From: Clarireedia homoeocarpa
Lineage: Eukaryota; Ascomycota; Leotiomycetes; Helotiales; Rutstroemiaceae
Assembly (NCBI GenBank): GCA_001465935.1
Contig: LNKV01000076.1
Coordinates: forward strand, 1-54,224
Direction: 5' to 3'
DNA length: 54,224 nt
This document shows, piece after piece, positions 1 through 10,128 of the stretch. A program made the position numbers and the translations under genes. The notes below the pieces were generated by a model. The model saw only the letters and a program-made list of their open reading frames with translations. It ran no database searches and was not told where the DNA came from. Every line of letters begins with the position of its first letter. Within the stretch, counting starts at the first letter, position 1.

Positions 1-480
1 GCTCATCTCACAGATACTTCTCAGAAACTCACAGATACTTGTGAGGCACTTGAGTGGTCATATGATTCACTTCGGTATCGAGAGGACGAGCTGAATAGGA
101 TGAAGGGGGTTTCGGCAAATGTTCAGAGCCAACATCGGGTGACACTTGAATTGCTCGACCATGAAATTACACATCATAAAGATACAGTGGCCACCCTCGA
201 TTTCTACATACAAAAATATAATCAGGTCCAGAAGTGCTATGATATCGTATCAGAGAATGCCAAGCAAAGTTTAGTGATCATCGATAACCAGCGGGAGAAG
301 ATCATCAAGCTTAAAGCTGCACTCTCTCGAGCCCTAAGAAAACGACCACACTCACCACGATCTATGGCAAACCAGGCACTCGCGGAAGACACAGACGAGA
401 CAATGGACACAGATGATGACACGGAACCGGAAACTAAAGAGGAGATTCAACCATCTCGTACTATCATCACCGAGCGTTGA
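1..480 (+). CDS. C-terminal part of a coiled-coil, acidic-tailed protein (5' end outside window)
   Basis: The frame is open from the first base of the window to a TGA at 478-480, so only the last 159 codons are visible and the start lies upstream. The visible part is rich in Gln, Glu, Lys and Leu with heptad-like spacing for about 110 residues, suggesting a coiled coil. A basic stretch (RALRKRPHSPRS) follows, then an Asp/Glu/Thr-rich acidic tail (DTDETMDTDDDTEPE). I recognise no domain. Basic-then-acidic tails occur in nuclear structural proteins and also in some retroelement Gag proteins, so function is open. The sense frame has no stops, unlike the decayed elements downstream. Confidence 0.55.
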   Translation, partial: AHLTDTSQKLTDTCEALEWSYDSLRYREDELNRMKGVSANVQSQHRVTLELLDHEITHHKDTVATLDFYIQKYNQVQKCYDIVSENAKQSLVIIDNQREKIIKLKAALSRALRKRPHSPRSMANQALAEDTDETMDTDDDTEPETKEEIQPSRTIITER

Positions 481-728
481 CATGGGGAGGTGGGGCTCGT
501 ATAACATTTGGGTTAGAATGGAGACTGCATAGTCTGTGGAGTGACTTTTCGATGATTTTCTTTCCCCGGTTTCTTTTGGTACTAGTCTAGGATATGTTAT
601 TACGTGTTTTTTTATCTTATCTATGTACTTTACAGTATGAATGTGTGAATTATCCTTGTCCCAAATTTGTGCTCAGATCCATTAATGATATTCACCTAAT
701 CAGTGTGTTATTACTGCCGCTGTATCCA

Positions 729-943
729 GACGGACCCACTATGGGTCACTACTTGGTGGCTTGGATAAATAAGTGTACCCCTAGCACTTCACTTCTCGCA
801 CCTTCTGCTCCATAAATAGGGCAATCCTGACGTTTTTATAGGCTTAGCGCCCTGGCTGCGGCTAATTTGAGAACCCTCAAGGGGTACACTTATTTATCCG
901 AACCACCACGTACGGAACGTGCATTGCACCGCAGTGGATCCGT
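729..943. repeat. Short inverted-repeat element (MITE-like), about 215 bp
   Basis: The segment 729-782 is the degenerate reverse complement of 878-943. The best shared core is GGATAAATAAGTGTACCCCT at 763-782 and its complement from 880. The ends read GACGGACCCACT on the left and AGTGGATCCGTC on the right. There is no coding capacity between the arms. A non-autonomous DNA transposon is the simplest reading. No target-site duplication is obvious. Confidence 0.55.
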
Positions 944-1017
944 CAAGGGGTACACTTATTTATCCGAACCACCACGTACGGAACGTACATTGCACCGCAG
1001 TGGATCCGTCAAGGGGT
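878..1017. repeat. 66-bp tandem repeat, two full copies plus an 8-bp third start
   Basis: Copies at 878-943 and 944-1009 differ by one base (CGTGCATT against CGTACATT). A third copy begins at 1010 (CAAGGGGT) and stops. The unit is the right arm of the inverted-repeat element starting at 729, so the terminal arm itself has been tandemly duplicated. Confidence 0.85.
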
Positions 1018-1097
1018 CAAGAATAATGCTAGGATAAGGTCTGTACTGGTATACTTGGATCATGTCCCCGAGTGTTGTCCAGCTTTATTCGGCCGCC

Positions 1098-1183
1098 TAC
1101 TATCTCCCCCCATGAATAAAGGTTAAATTTTTATGTGGTGAGACAGAGCAACAATTAACCTTTATTCATGGGGGGAGATAGTA
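1098..1183. repeat. Perfect 29-bp inverted repeat with 28-bp loop, TA-flanked (mini MITE)
   Basis: Left arm 1098-1126 begins TACTATCTCCCCCCATG. Right arm 1155-1183 is its exact reverse complement. Both outer ends are TA, the target duplication of Tc1/mariner elements. The whole unit is 86 bp with no coding capacity. It is either a tiny mariner-type MITE or a snap-back internal deletion product. Confidence 0.75.
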
Positions 1184-1815
1184 CCAAATTATATTAGAAA
1201 GAATTCGATGTGCGAGGGTGACCTCGTTCCGTGCCGCCGGACTGGAATGCACCAAAAATGCGCATTAGAATAACGGGTACCAACATACAATTTTGGTCAT
1301 GTGACTTTCAGAAATGGCTGGCGGTGTAGGAAAAAGCCAATCATAGAGATGAGTAACCTACAGTACTTGTTGTTACCTCCTAGAGACAAGGGCGTACAAA
1401 AGTTTTGGTGATCACGTGGCTAGAAGACCGGTACATAGGACAACCGAACCAAGTTCGTACATAGGCCAGCTGTAAGTATGTAAACCGTCTTATCTATTCA
1501 CTTAGTTACCTTTTGGATTTTGATTGGATACAGTGAATTCCCCTTGAAATTGCAACATGTAAACTCACAGGCAACAAACAAGTATAAAAAGGCATTTTCC
1601 TGACCTTCCAAGTCATCTACATTTTCTACATCCAGCTCTTTTCAAGTACATGTTTGTCTGAATCTTTCTCAATTTAGGTTAGCAATTTCCAGTTGCTTCA
1701 CTTTGCCAGCTTTCGCAATTGAAGTTATTTTCTGCCTTGCTTTTGACCCGATAGAAAAAGGTACAGTCCTCATCTCCCCTCACCTTTGTTAACCCACCTA
1801 GGAAGGAGTCTTTCC
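1184..1815. other. Non-coding stretch with promoter-like features
   Basis: No supportable ORF. Around 1580-1740 a TATA-like stretch (AGTATAAAAAGGC) is followed by C/T-rich sequence, as at fungal transcription starts, on the plus strand. The only sequence downstream is the 3' end of the opposite-strand Gag remnant, so this may be a promoter that has lost its gene, or part of the retroelement. Confidence 0.3.
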
Positions 1816-3333
1816 CTAGGCGCCGTCTTTTGCTCGGTCCACCTCCTGCTGCTTAGCATGAGCGACAGCTTCGGCCTGTGCTTCCGGCGGCACATCATCC
1901 TCTTCTACAATGTCCTCCATTGCATCTTCGTACATGTCATACTCGACTTCACCCACAGTATGGCGTGGAGTCTGAGCTCGGGTCTGAAGAGCAGGGAGGG
2001 GGGAGCTTCGGTTGAACCCACCTGATTGAACTGGCGGGGTAGTCCTTTGTCCGGGGGAGAAGTGACGTGGTATGTTCGCGGGTGTGGTTGGCTGACTCGC
2101 GTATCCGGGTTGTACAGCTGGGATGCCAGATTGGCCTTGAAGTGTCTGCCGGCTTTTGGCATAAGTGGCCGCTCGCTTGCGGCGACTAATCGCAGCTGCG
2201 ACTGCCTTGGCCGGGGCCCGTCTTGCTTGCTTGGACGCTGCAATGCCAGCATCGTCCGTATCGAGGTGCTGAAGGACTTTAACATCAGCCTTGTAGTCAG
2301 TGCTTCCAAGGCGATCTATAAGTGACTGTATCCGATAATCGTTACTGAGCTTCCTAATTAGGTCCTGGTGTTTGTCCTTAGGATTGGTCTTACCAGCGAT
2401 ACTTGCGAGAAGCTCAAACTGCTGGTAAAAAGGCTCGAAGGGTTGACCCTCGAGTTGGACAAGGTGAGCGTACGTATCCTGGGCTCGCTGGCGCTTAGCT
2501 GGATCGGTCAGGAAATTGGCTACCTCATCGATTATTTGTTTAGATGTAATATTATCCTGGATGTACAGTCCTTTATAGTACTGTAGGGCTAAGCCTTCCA
2601 ATTGATTTAGTACGTACAGCTGTCTAGTACTGTTATTAACAAATTGCTGCTCGTATTGACTGAATCGGGCAGAAATGAGCTTCCTCTATAGACGGGCAGT
2701 TGGCTGCTTGCCGTCCGAGAGTTTATTGGTTAAGTGCGGGACCTTGAATAACATATAGCTGGACGCAGCTGGGGTTGAGTCAGGTTGGCGCAGGCTCGAG
2801 TCATATTGGCGTGGGACAGGGGTAGGTTGATATGAAAGTGGCAGTTGCGGTGTACGAGTTATGTCACGCTCAATGGTTGGCTGAAGCAATGACTGCTTTT
2901 TCACCTGACCTGCCAGCGCAGTAAACCGGGCTTCTATCTGTTCCAATTTCTTCATCATAGCAGCCAGTGTAGCATCCGTGGTACGGGATTCAGAAGTGGG
3001 CTCGGAATAGCTTCTTTGGACAGCCTTTCCTTTACTCCGACGATGTCCTCTGGGGTTTGTATTGACATTCTGACCGGGCTGTACAGCTGGGAATAATGAT
3101 ATAGGAGGTTCATGTAAAAATGGCGATACAGGAGGAGGGGAATAATGTCGAGAGTCCGCGGAGGACTCATCTCCTGCTTGATGTTGTGCTTCCTGACTGG
3201 CCTCAAGAGTATCTTGGGTATCAGGGATGACTGTAGTGCTTTGCGGAGCACTGCGAGAAGGCGAGCCAGAAGGCTCAGCCGATGCGGGACGTCCTGATCG
3301 ACCTCGACCTGGAGGTGTACGGCGTAGCGGCAT
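1816..3333 (-). pseudogene. Gag-like protein of a gypsy-type LTR retrotransposon, one internal stop
   Basis: Reading from the ATG at 3333-3331, the frame runs 505 codons to 1816, interrupted only by a TAG at 2686-2688. The context (ARL, stop, RKLI) fits a Trp codon changed TGG to TAG. The first 200 residues are Ser/Pro/Arg-rich and low-complexity, with a short helical stretch (MMKKLEQIEARFTALAGQ). After the stop comes a helical Gag core (Phe-Leu-Thr-Asp-Pro-Ala-Lys-Arg, Ala-Gln-Asp-Thr-Tyr, Leu-Gln-Gly-Gln-Pro), then a basic region (AAISRRKRAATYAKSR) and an acidic tail. No protease, reverse transcriptase or integrase follows, so Pol is missing. In complete elements Gag packages the RNA. Assignment to gypsy rather than another Gag type is inference. 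Confidence 0.6.
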
Positions 3334-3690
3334 CTTAAGTGAAGTCTCCTAAAGACTTGGCGTGTAGATAGGTTTGTTGAGGGGGTTTGAGGGTAATACC
3401 ATACGTCGACGATGTCGAAATAGGTCTACTCCTACTGCTTAGGGAATCTTATTGATTCAAAGGCAAGGAGGGATTGGAATGCTAATATTGTTTGGTAGGC
3501 CGTCAGCACGGCCGAAGGGATAAGTTGAGTTGTAAATAATATGACGAGACTGCCAATGAAGACACTGAATGACCTTAGAATTTACAACTAAAGAACTAAG
3601 AAGATCCAAAGGATCCTAAAGGCTTATATACATTAAAGGGTCACGTGTAGCCGGATAAATCACATGGCTAAGAACACGTGTGCGCTGGGC
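3334..3690 (-). promoter_or_regulatory. Probable leader/5' LTR region of the Gag element
   Basis: Directly upstream of the minus-strand Gag ATG. Read on the minus strand it holds TGTATATAAGCC (around 3625-3636), a plausible TATA box, 290-300 bp from the ATG, and a CACGTG motif further upstream near 3645. LTR ends and a primer-binding site could not be fixed, and no second copy is present in the window for comparison. Confidence 0.35.
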
Positions 3691-3712
3691 CTTCAGTCAT
3701 TATCATGACGAT

Positions 3713-3929
3713 TCAGTTCAAATCGTCACAAGTTGAATATTGGCGGAAAGGCATATATACCAACGAAAGAGTTGCTCGAACAAATCTGCGGCAGAGAGTT
3801 AAAGTCCTTAGAAAAAGAGGAGAAAGAAGGCATCTGGATTGTATCCAGTTTACTTTCAACTCTGGCGGGGATTCTATAGTAATGTGCTGGGCTGCAATCG
3901 GATACAGCTTCAAAAGTAATCTATACTAA
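3713..3929 (+). pseudogene. Tc1/mariner transposase fragment
   Basis: The plus-strand frame contains KVLRKRGERRHLDCIQFTF, then SIVMCWAAIGYSFKS. This follows the order of the Tc1-family core between the first and second catalytic acids (RVWRKxGE, CIQxTFKSG, SVMVWGAI, FKSPL). About 70 residues survive; neither catalytic acid is visible and no terminal repeats were found. It is too short to assign to a named element. Confidence 0.45.
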
Positions 3930-4173
3930 GTCTGGGTCGTCAGAAATGGGGAATGCTATTCTTGAGGGAAACATTATCTTGTCTATCTTTTACATAAATC
4001 TTTGTGTATTTTGGTGCATATTATGACTATTTTCCTATTTACTTATTTGTATATATTACTATTTTTGGGGTGATGACAGCCTTGCACCTATGTAATATAA
4101 TATCCAGTATTAGACGCTATGTAATATGCAATAACACTTCCAGAAAACAACGACTGAGAGATGCTCTTCAACG

Positions 4174-5172
4174 ATGCTAGTCAGTGAAAGTCAATGCTCT
4201 GGTCATAGTGCTACACTGGCCCTTGAGGAGGAAAGTTGGGTATCTCAATGTCATAATAATAATGGATATAAGGCAACTTGCACCAATAGCCTGTATTCTA
4301 TGGGCTTGAAACCGGAGAGTAGTTCTATACCAATTAATGAAGATACTTCATTTCAAAACCCCTGCCGAATAGTCTTTATTTTGCCGAAGGTGCACATTAT
4401 TCGATGGTGCATAAGAGTTCTTTCAATATTGGTAACATTGATAGCTGTTATTTTGATTCTGGTGGCTATTGGTTTTTTTAACTACGCTAAAAGGCATGTA
4501 TTTAGTGTCTATATATCAGATTTATTAATTAATCATTTTCATAGCGTGTCAGATCACCATTTGGACAGAACTGAGGTAGAAACCCCGAATTTTCCTTCTA
4601 TTACTACCTTTCCATGTGTAGTATTTGCTTCAGTAGGAGCAATGAATATTGGATTAGGTATAGGTACCTTGCTACTCGCTTATATCTCGAAGAAGGTATA
4701 TACCCAGTGCTTATATTTTAAGAGATAGCTACTGAGTCTCAAATTCTTAGATGAGGATATTTAGCAATATCATTAATACAGTATTCGTGATAATTTCTGT
4801 GATTGGATTTGGGACAACAATAGGAGCATGCAACTTCATGCATCAAAAATCAATGCATAGGAATGATCTCTGGTTAGTTATCTATGGCAAATTTCAACTT
4901 TCTATAGTGCTCAAACATTTACAGGCGATGGGCATGCAATAAAGCGCATACTGGCGATACTGACCCGGGTAAATACTAATTTCTCATTCTATGAATTCCG
5001 TTAATATATCATAGCATTAAACTTCCATCATATGTGCTCGATAATCAATTTTTCATGGCATTTTGGAGTTATACAGTCTGCTATTGAACTATCGACCATT
5101 GTGATATCTGGTATTTGTTGGTTATTACTCCAGTGGCGATTTTTTGTTCGATATGGATGTTATCAAGGTTAA
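4174..5172 (+). CDS. Predicted four-helix membrane protein, four exons, 281 aa
   Basis: Joining 4174-4695, 4751-4872, 4925-4968 and 5015-5172 gives 846 nt in one frame, ending at TAA 5170-5172. Introns of 55, 52 and 46 nt have GT donors (GTATAT, GTTAGT, GTAAAT) and AG acceptors (TTCTTAG, TTTACAG, ATCATAG). Four hydrophobic segments are visible: residues about 88-110 (LVTLIAVILILVAIGFF), 149-172 (SVGAMNIGLGIGTLLLAY), one early in exon 2 (TVFVIISVIGFGTTIGA) and one in the last exon (STIVISGICWLLLQW). No catalytic motif or signal peptide was recognised. The layout resembles lineage-specific fungal four-helix proteins. Codon content looks normal, with no RIP-type stops. The second intron is the least certain junction. 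Confidence 0.65.
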
Positions 5173-5511
5173 TAGTAGTAAGAAATAGTTGCGAAAATAT
5201 AGATTCTGTTGGGTTCAAGGGTTCAGTTCAGGTGGCATTAGAGATGAGAAGAGCATACACTGCTTGCCTTGTTCCACAAGCTTCTTGTTATACAATAAAA
5301 TCAATGCCCTACTTTCCTCGGCATATCAATAGAATTTACCGTTGGAAAAGAGAGCATTCCAAAACGGTTTAGCTAATCATCCGCCGCTTTTTGCTATTCA
5401 TCTGACGCCCCACATAATGTACCGATTTTTCGGAAGTATACAACTTTATTATGTAACACCCATACAATTTTATCGCCCAATTGAAAATAAGTACATCATA
5501 ATTAGTAAACA
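5173..5511. other. Non-coding stretch between the membrane-protein gene and a MITE
   Basis: AT-rich. The short reading frames here look like chance. It probably contains the 3' UTR of the membrane-protein gene. Nothing else recognised. Confidence 0.4.
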
Positions 5512-5667
5512 CTTGGTCTCAAGGATAAATAATTCCCTCCCTAGTCGTTGTGGTTCGTATTTGGCGACCAGTCAATTAGCAGACAGGACATTATCGGCGT
5601 TTTATTATTGGTCAAAATTTGGAGTGTGGAACGACTAGGTGGGGAATTCTTTATCCTTGAAACCAAG
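5512..5667. repeat. 156-bp MITE with terminal inverted repeats of about 38 bp
   Basis: The left end reads CTTGGTCTCAAGGATAAATA and the right end is a near-exact reverse complement (TTATCCTTGAAACCAAG). The arms continue to a shared AACGACTAG core with a few mismatches. There is no coding capacity. A truncated second copy lies at 43050-43138. CA sits on both flanks, too short to call as a target duplication. Confidence 0.75.
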
Positions 5668-6839
5668 CATAAGATAACAGTTGAGGTGTCACTTAGTAAA
5701 GTTATGTACCTCCGATGTACTTCGTGGTAGGCATAATGAAGGCTAATACGTATACCCCGGTTAGTGTTAAAATTCCACAGAACTGTAGGATTCTGACGAT
5801 GTGATTCAACAAAAGTACCCTTGTTGGTAGAATCTACCAGAATAAATTTAACCTTTATTCGAGCAACTACCAAAGCACGGAAGTACTTTCAACAGCTTCT
5901 AGGTAAGCATACTTATAAGCGAGAGCAATTGCGGGACCTAAGTTCTCACGCGCCTCTGGTTAGGTTGGTGTACCAATATGCTAACGCTTTGGTAATTTGA
6001 ATCATGTAACAAATACCTGCACATCTCCTGTTCCGGTGATTGACCTGGGTCATTGCTCTCGTTCCGGGTATAGTTTCCTATTCAGAGGTCCAGGTGCTCT
6101 GCGCTATATTATGTGATTGGTTAAAATAACTTTTCATTGAAGAAAGAAATTACGGCGGCCAAAAACTTTTCATTTTCTCCACCCATCTGAATCACCTTGA
6201 CTTTGAAGTGGCCGTCAGGCACCAGTATTTTTCTGTCTGAGGCCACCTACGTACATTGTGTGAGGCTGTAAAAAATGAGGCAGAATTTCCATCGCGAAAA
6301 AACACCCACCAAATCTCTGACTTTGTTTACATCTCGACAACATCCTATTCTTTCCCACTTAATATTTTCTTCCTCTAAGTTGTCTTACCAAAGCTTCATG
6401 AATTAATCAAAACTCAGATTTTGGTCTCTAAGTTCGATAGCCGTACTATCGTTCTGCGCGAAGTAAGTTGACCTTCTACACCCCGACCCTCCGCTGTCAA
6501 ACTTCATTACACCACATTTAACATTCGTCCCTACCTCGAGCTTCTTACCCTTCAATTCCATCTCTATAAAAAGACTTTACAAAGTGGTATAGGTTTCTCT
6601 ATCCATATCTGCCGATGTCTCCAACTGCCGCATAGCAGCCGAATCCATAATCCCGCCTCGAGCCTCAACAAACGAACCAGCATTGGACTTGACTCTTCTT
6701 ACAAAACTTGTCAGTACGGTGCGCATCCCTCTCAGTATTTCTTCTGCTATCGCTGAACTAGGTAGCACATAGAAAGAATAATTTGAAGCCAGCATAGGCG
6801 CTGAGTCTGAGAACTTGTTCGAGAATCTACTTTACTTCA
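5668..6839. other. Long non-coding stretch upstream of a small spliced gene
   Basis: No coding region is supportable. A TATA-like TCTATAAAAAG at about 6561-6571, after pyrimidine-rich sequence, could drive the small gene starting at 6840 with a 5' leader of about 250 nt. A minus-strand 72-codon frame (6577-6795) has no support and is probably chance. Confidence 0.35.
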
Positions 6840-7149
6840 ATGCCTGAGGTAAGATTGTGTTTAAACATATCCGGTACCAATTCTAATACGAAGAGCCTAG
6901 GCCGAACAGACTGTCAATGGCGAGGCCGAGCAGAATGTCAATGGCGAGTATAAATATATCAAATATGACAGTTTCTCTGCACTCAACAAAGACAGATATA
7001 TGTCATGGAAGGGGGGAAGTGGATTCATAATTATAGCTCCAAGCGATACGCGTTTGACAAACAAGGACACAGAAAACGAAGTTCTTCAGGCCGGGCAGCA
7101 CATCCTGGTAGTAGAAACAGAGTTCAAATTAACGGCAACAAAGAGCTAG
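6840..7149 (+). CDS. Small two-exon gene, 85 aa, function unknown
   Basis: Exon 1 is nine bases (ATG CCT GAG, 6840-6848). The 52-nt intron 6849-6900 has donor GTAAGA, a TTCTAATAC branch-like site and acceptor GCCTAG. Exon 2 (6901-7149) is open for 82 codons to TAG. The second exon starts with two in-frame copies of a 24-bp unit encoding AEQ(T/N)VNGE. The rest contains YKYIKYDSFSALNKD and SGFIIIAPSDTR. No signal peptide, membrane segment or known domain. The stop overlaps the stop of the convergent 604-aa gene in the palindrome CTAG. Without the intron the frame has no ATG at its start, so the splice decides the model. Confidence 0.55.
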
Positions 7150-9072
7150 CCCAGACCATAACACTTTTTGTGCATATCCAGACCTGCCTTGAAACTCAAT
7201 ATCACCTCCATCTTCCAGTTGCTTTCACCATCGGTGAATATATTAACAGCATCAGTACAATCTATTTTTCCCTTTTCCTTCTCTTCCTTTCTCAAATTGC
7301 TGGCTTTCATGCCCTCAAAAAGATAGTCACCCAATATGTTCTGCAAGCCTTCAAATGGCCCCCGCTTGGCTTGCAGAATAACGTGCTTGACAGACGAGCA
7401 TAGCCAGATCTCTAGCTTGAAATCTTCGCCTTCGTGAATACCAAAGTGCAAATTTACAGCCCCAGTAAATCTTCCGCATTCCTTTCCCTTTTTGATATAT
7501 TTGAAGAGGTAAGCTCCAAGAGGACCCTCCAACCTAGATATCTCGGCCAATTTTGCTATGAATGATATGGTGCTGACGTTCGTATTGTTCGAAGTAGGCT
7601 CTCCAATAGCTTCTTGTTGGTGATGTGTGCTTCCAATAGATTGTTGAGAGGGAGATGAATCAAGAACTGAGGATGAATCAATACGCCTTCGTTGATTAGG
7701 CCAGTCGTACGTTTCAGCTTGTTGTTCTAAATTTCTCTTCTGCCCTCGACTCTCAATTTCTAGTTGCTCATTCACAACAATATCGCGACCACAATCATCA
7801 AGCAGTGCTTCACTGGCAATATGAAGTGATGTACTTCCGACCTGCGATAACTGCTGGCCCTGTGTGGTCTCCGCTGAATTCAACAATGCATTTATCGAAT
7901 TACAGCTCCTGCGAGAAGCTCTCGAGTCTGCTTCGGTACTGCTCTCTCCGTAATTGTGGAAGTCTTCTTTTGGCCGACTTATGGTTCTGTCTGGTGGAGA
8001 TATGAAATGTATGTCGTTAGTAGTCGGAAGTTCTGACTCGCGCGGACTTGTGCTACTTGCAGTTCCTGTGGGATCTTGATATGAGTTTGAGGTGTTGGGA
8101 TCTATGTTCTGTTTGAAGGCTGAAAGATTCCATCGAAATGGTTTTAGTATAGCTTCGCGAATTGCCGCCCCAAGAGTATTAGCATCAATTTTTTCTAATT
8201 TTTCGCAGAAATCCTTTGATTTGAGATGCTTAATAGCTTTTGCGTAGATATCGCCGGCAAGAGGCAAAGCATCTTCCCATCTAGGATTGTGAGAAAATAT
8301 TCAATTATAGACTGTAGACTGCGTAGTGTGCTACTTACGTCTTATCTGTCACAGCTTGTGGCAGTAGAAATGGGGCTCCTGCACCCAACGAATCCGACAA
8401 CGTTGCATAGTGACATCCAGCAGAGACCCAGCGTTTGAGGTTATTTTTGATCTTGTTGGCTGTATCTCGTATTGATGGAGAGGAGACAAGCATGCGAACA
8501 AGCTCGTCGCTAAATGATGATGTGAAATGCTTCCTACCCAAAGAAAATACAAGGTCGTAAAAAAAAATTACGAAGAATCTCCATCGAATAACCGCCCACA
8601 CACGCTCACTCTCAAGTTGAACAATACCCAAATAAGCTTGACAGACGAAGATTTCGATTGGCTCGGTTATGGCCGCGTTAAGATCGAGCTTTATTCCATC
8701 AAAGGACCAGAACGTAGACGGTATCCGTTGGCATTGTGTGTATTTTTCCAATACTTCGCTAGGTAGATCAATAGCCTCGATCTTTTCGATTGCCTTCAAC
8801 GCTCTGGTCGATTCATTTCGTTTTTCTTTTTGTATTGGCCTTTTGCTGAGTCCCATCTGGTGTACATTCTGAGAGAAAATAGTTCTTGAACTGTCTGGCA
8901 ACTGATTTACCACTTCTGTAATGTCTGCTACAAACTGGGAAACATATTAGACAATTTCTTGTAGTATCTTGTTTTCGTACAATCTTACTTTTGTATTCTG
9001 TAACAAGTCCTCAATTTTATCATCAGGATTATAAGATTGAAGCTTGTTGATAATTGAGCGAATAGTAGACAT
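7146..9072 (-). CDS. Hypothetical fungal protein, three exons, 604 aa
   Basis: Exons 9072-8989, 8934-8339 and 8280-7146 total 1815 nt in one frame. The 54-nt and 58-nt introns have GTAAG donors and CCCAG/CCTAG acceptors. The start ATG (9072-9070) gives MSTIRSIINKLQSYNPDD. Residues about 30-270 are mostly helical, with a Trp/Phe-rich stretch (VWAVIRWRFFVIFFYDLVF). Residues about 300-450 are Ser/Thr/Gln/Asn-rich and probably disordered, with a basic motif (NQRRRIDSS). The last 140 residues look folded (LEGPLGAYLFKYIKKGKE). The N-terminal helical region faintly recalls the amino-terminal domains of fungal STAND/NACHT proteins, but no NACHT, ankyrin or WD repeats follow, so I assign no function. 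No RIP-type stops are present, so it appears active. Confidence 0.7.
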
Positions 9073-9614
9073 TTTGAGTACAAAATACGTAGAGATGTTG
9101 AATAAAGAAAGAAATGAGAAGGAAATGCTTCTATCCAGTTGACTACCAACTACTCACGGCCCCACAAAAACAATGGGAAAGTCGCTTACAGCAGTCAGTG
9201 GGTACTGTAGTATCATCTTTCGCCCTAACCCCAAAAAATAAAACTCAGCATGTAACATGCTGAGGTTTACCAAAACGGTTAGAGCTCCGATTATGTTATT
9301 GTATATCCCTACGCATAATACAGGTTCCATTTGCTTGCGTTGTGAAAGTAGCAAGGGGCTTGCTACTCCCCTCTTTGTATCTGACCATCTGATCATTAAC
9401 CTATCCTGTCGATAATGAACCTAGCTGTACCTGTACCTCGTAAGGGGGCATATACTTCAGTATTGTATGAGAGAAAGCTTGTGGAATGAGGTAATCAGTG
9501 CGCTTCCTCAGCATATTTGCTTAGAGTTACTGTGTCTTAGTCTACTACTGCAGCTTACTCTTCACCGCAATCTTATCCCTCGTTAACTCCACCGTATCTG
9601 CATTTAGGCTTTCT
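9073..9614. other. Intergenic region between two divergently transcribed genes
   Basis: Lies between the start of the 604-aa gene (minus) and the start of the 93-aa gene (plus), so it probably holds both promoters. No conserved element was recognised beyond AT- and CT-rich patches. The 80-codon minus-strand frame at 9154-9396 has no supporting features. Confidence 0.4.
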
Positions 9615-9966
9615 ATGCATATGGAGACTTCTACTACCATCTATAGCGCTTCAGTTCTCGAGGCCGGCCACACAGACGGGATCATGGTAACTCACCATAT
9701 TGCCGTAACAGTTAGCAAGGATGATAAAGCGCCAGCCGTAAGTACTACGGAATACTCTCCTCAACTTTACCTGCCAATTCTTGAAAGACAACTAATTTGC
9801 TCTTCAGCAAGAAATGAAGATTCTGTCAGAACTGCCATGTGGTGTGTTGAAAGTTTCTGGGGACTGCCAAGCTGTTTTAGTTCGTTATGAATGGCTAGAA
9901 GCTACACTAGGTGGAAACTTACTCCTTGTCGAGCATGATGGTTACTATGGAAGACTAGTAACCTAG
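9615..9966 (+). CDS. Small two-exon gene, 93 aa, function unknown
   Basis: Exon 1 (9615-9737) is 41 codons from ATG. The 70-nt intron 9738-9807 has donor GTAAGT and acceptor CTCTTCAG. Exon 2 (9808-9966) adds 52 codons and a TAG. The junction is phase 0 and the full frame is clean. The protein contains HHIAVTVSKDDKAPA, then ILSELPCGVLKVSGD and ends GGNLLLVEHDGYYGRLVT, a pattern like short beta strands. There is no signal peptide or known domain. Without splicing, translation would run through the intron into a different, less protein-like tail. Confidence 0.55.
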
Positions 9967-10128
9967 CTTTGGCGATATTGGTTAGTTAGGTAGGCATACT
10001 TTCGGTCCTCGACGGTTTCAGATAGTTGAGGAGGTAGCTATTTTGGTATGTGCATCAGGACGTGTGTTTTATATTGCTGCTGATAATTCCTCCATCATGG
10101 TAGAAGAATATCGATTGAAATGACATTG

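Noticed and set aside
7005..7403. 132-codon plus-strand frame over the end of the 604-aa gene
   Set aside because: It is antisense to a well-supported exon and out of frame with the 85-aa gene's exon 2.
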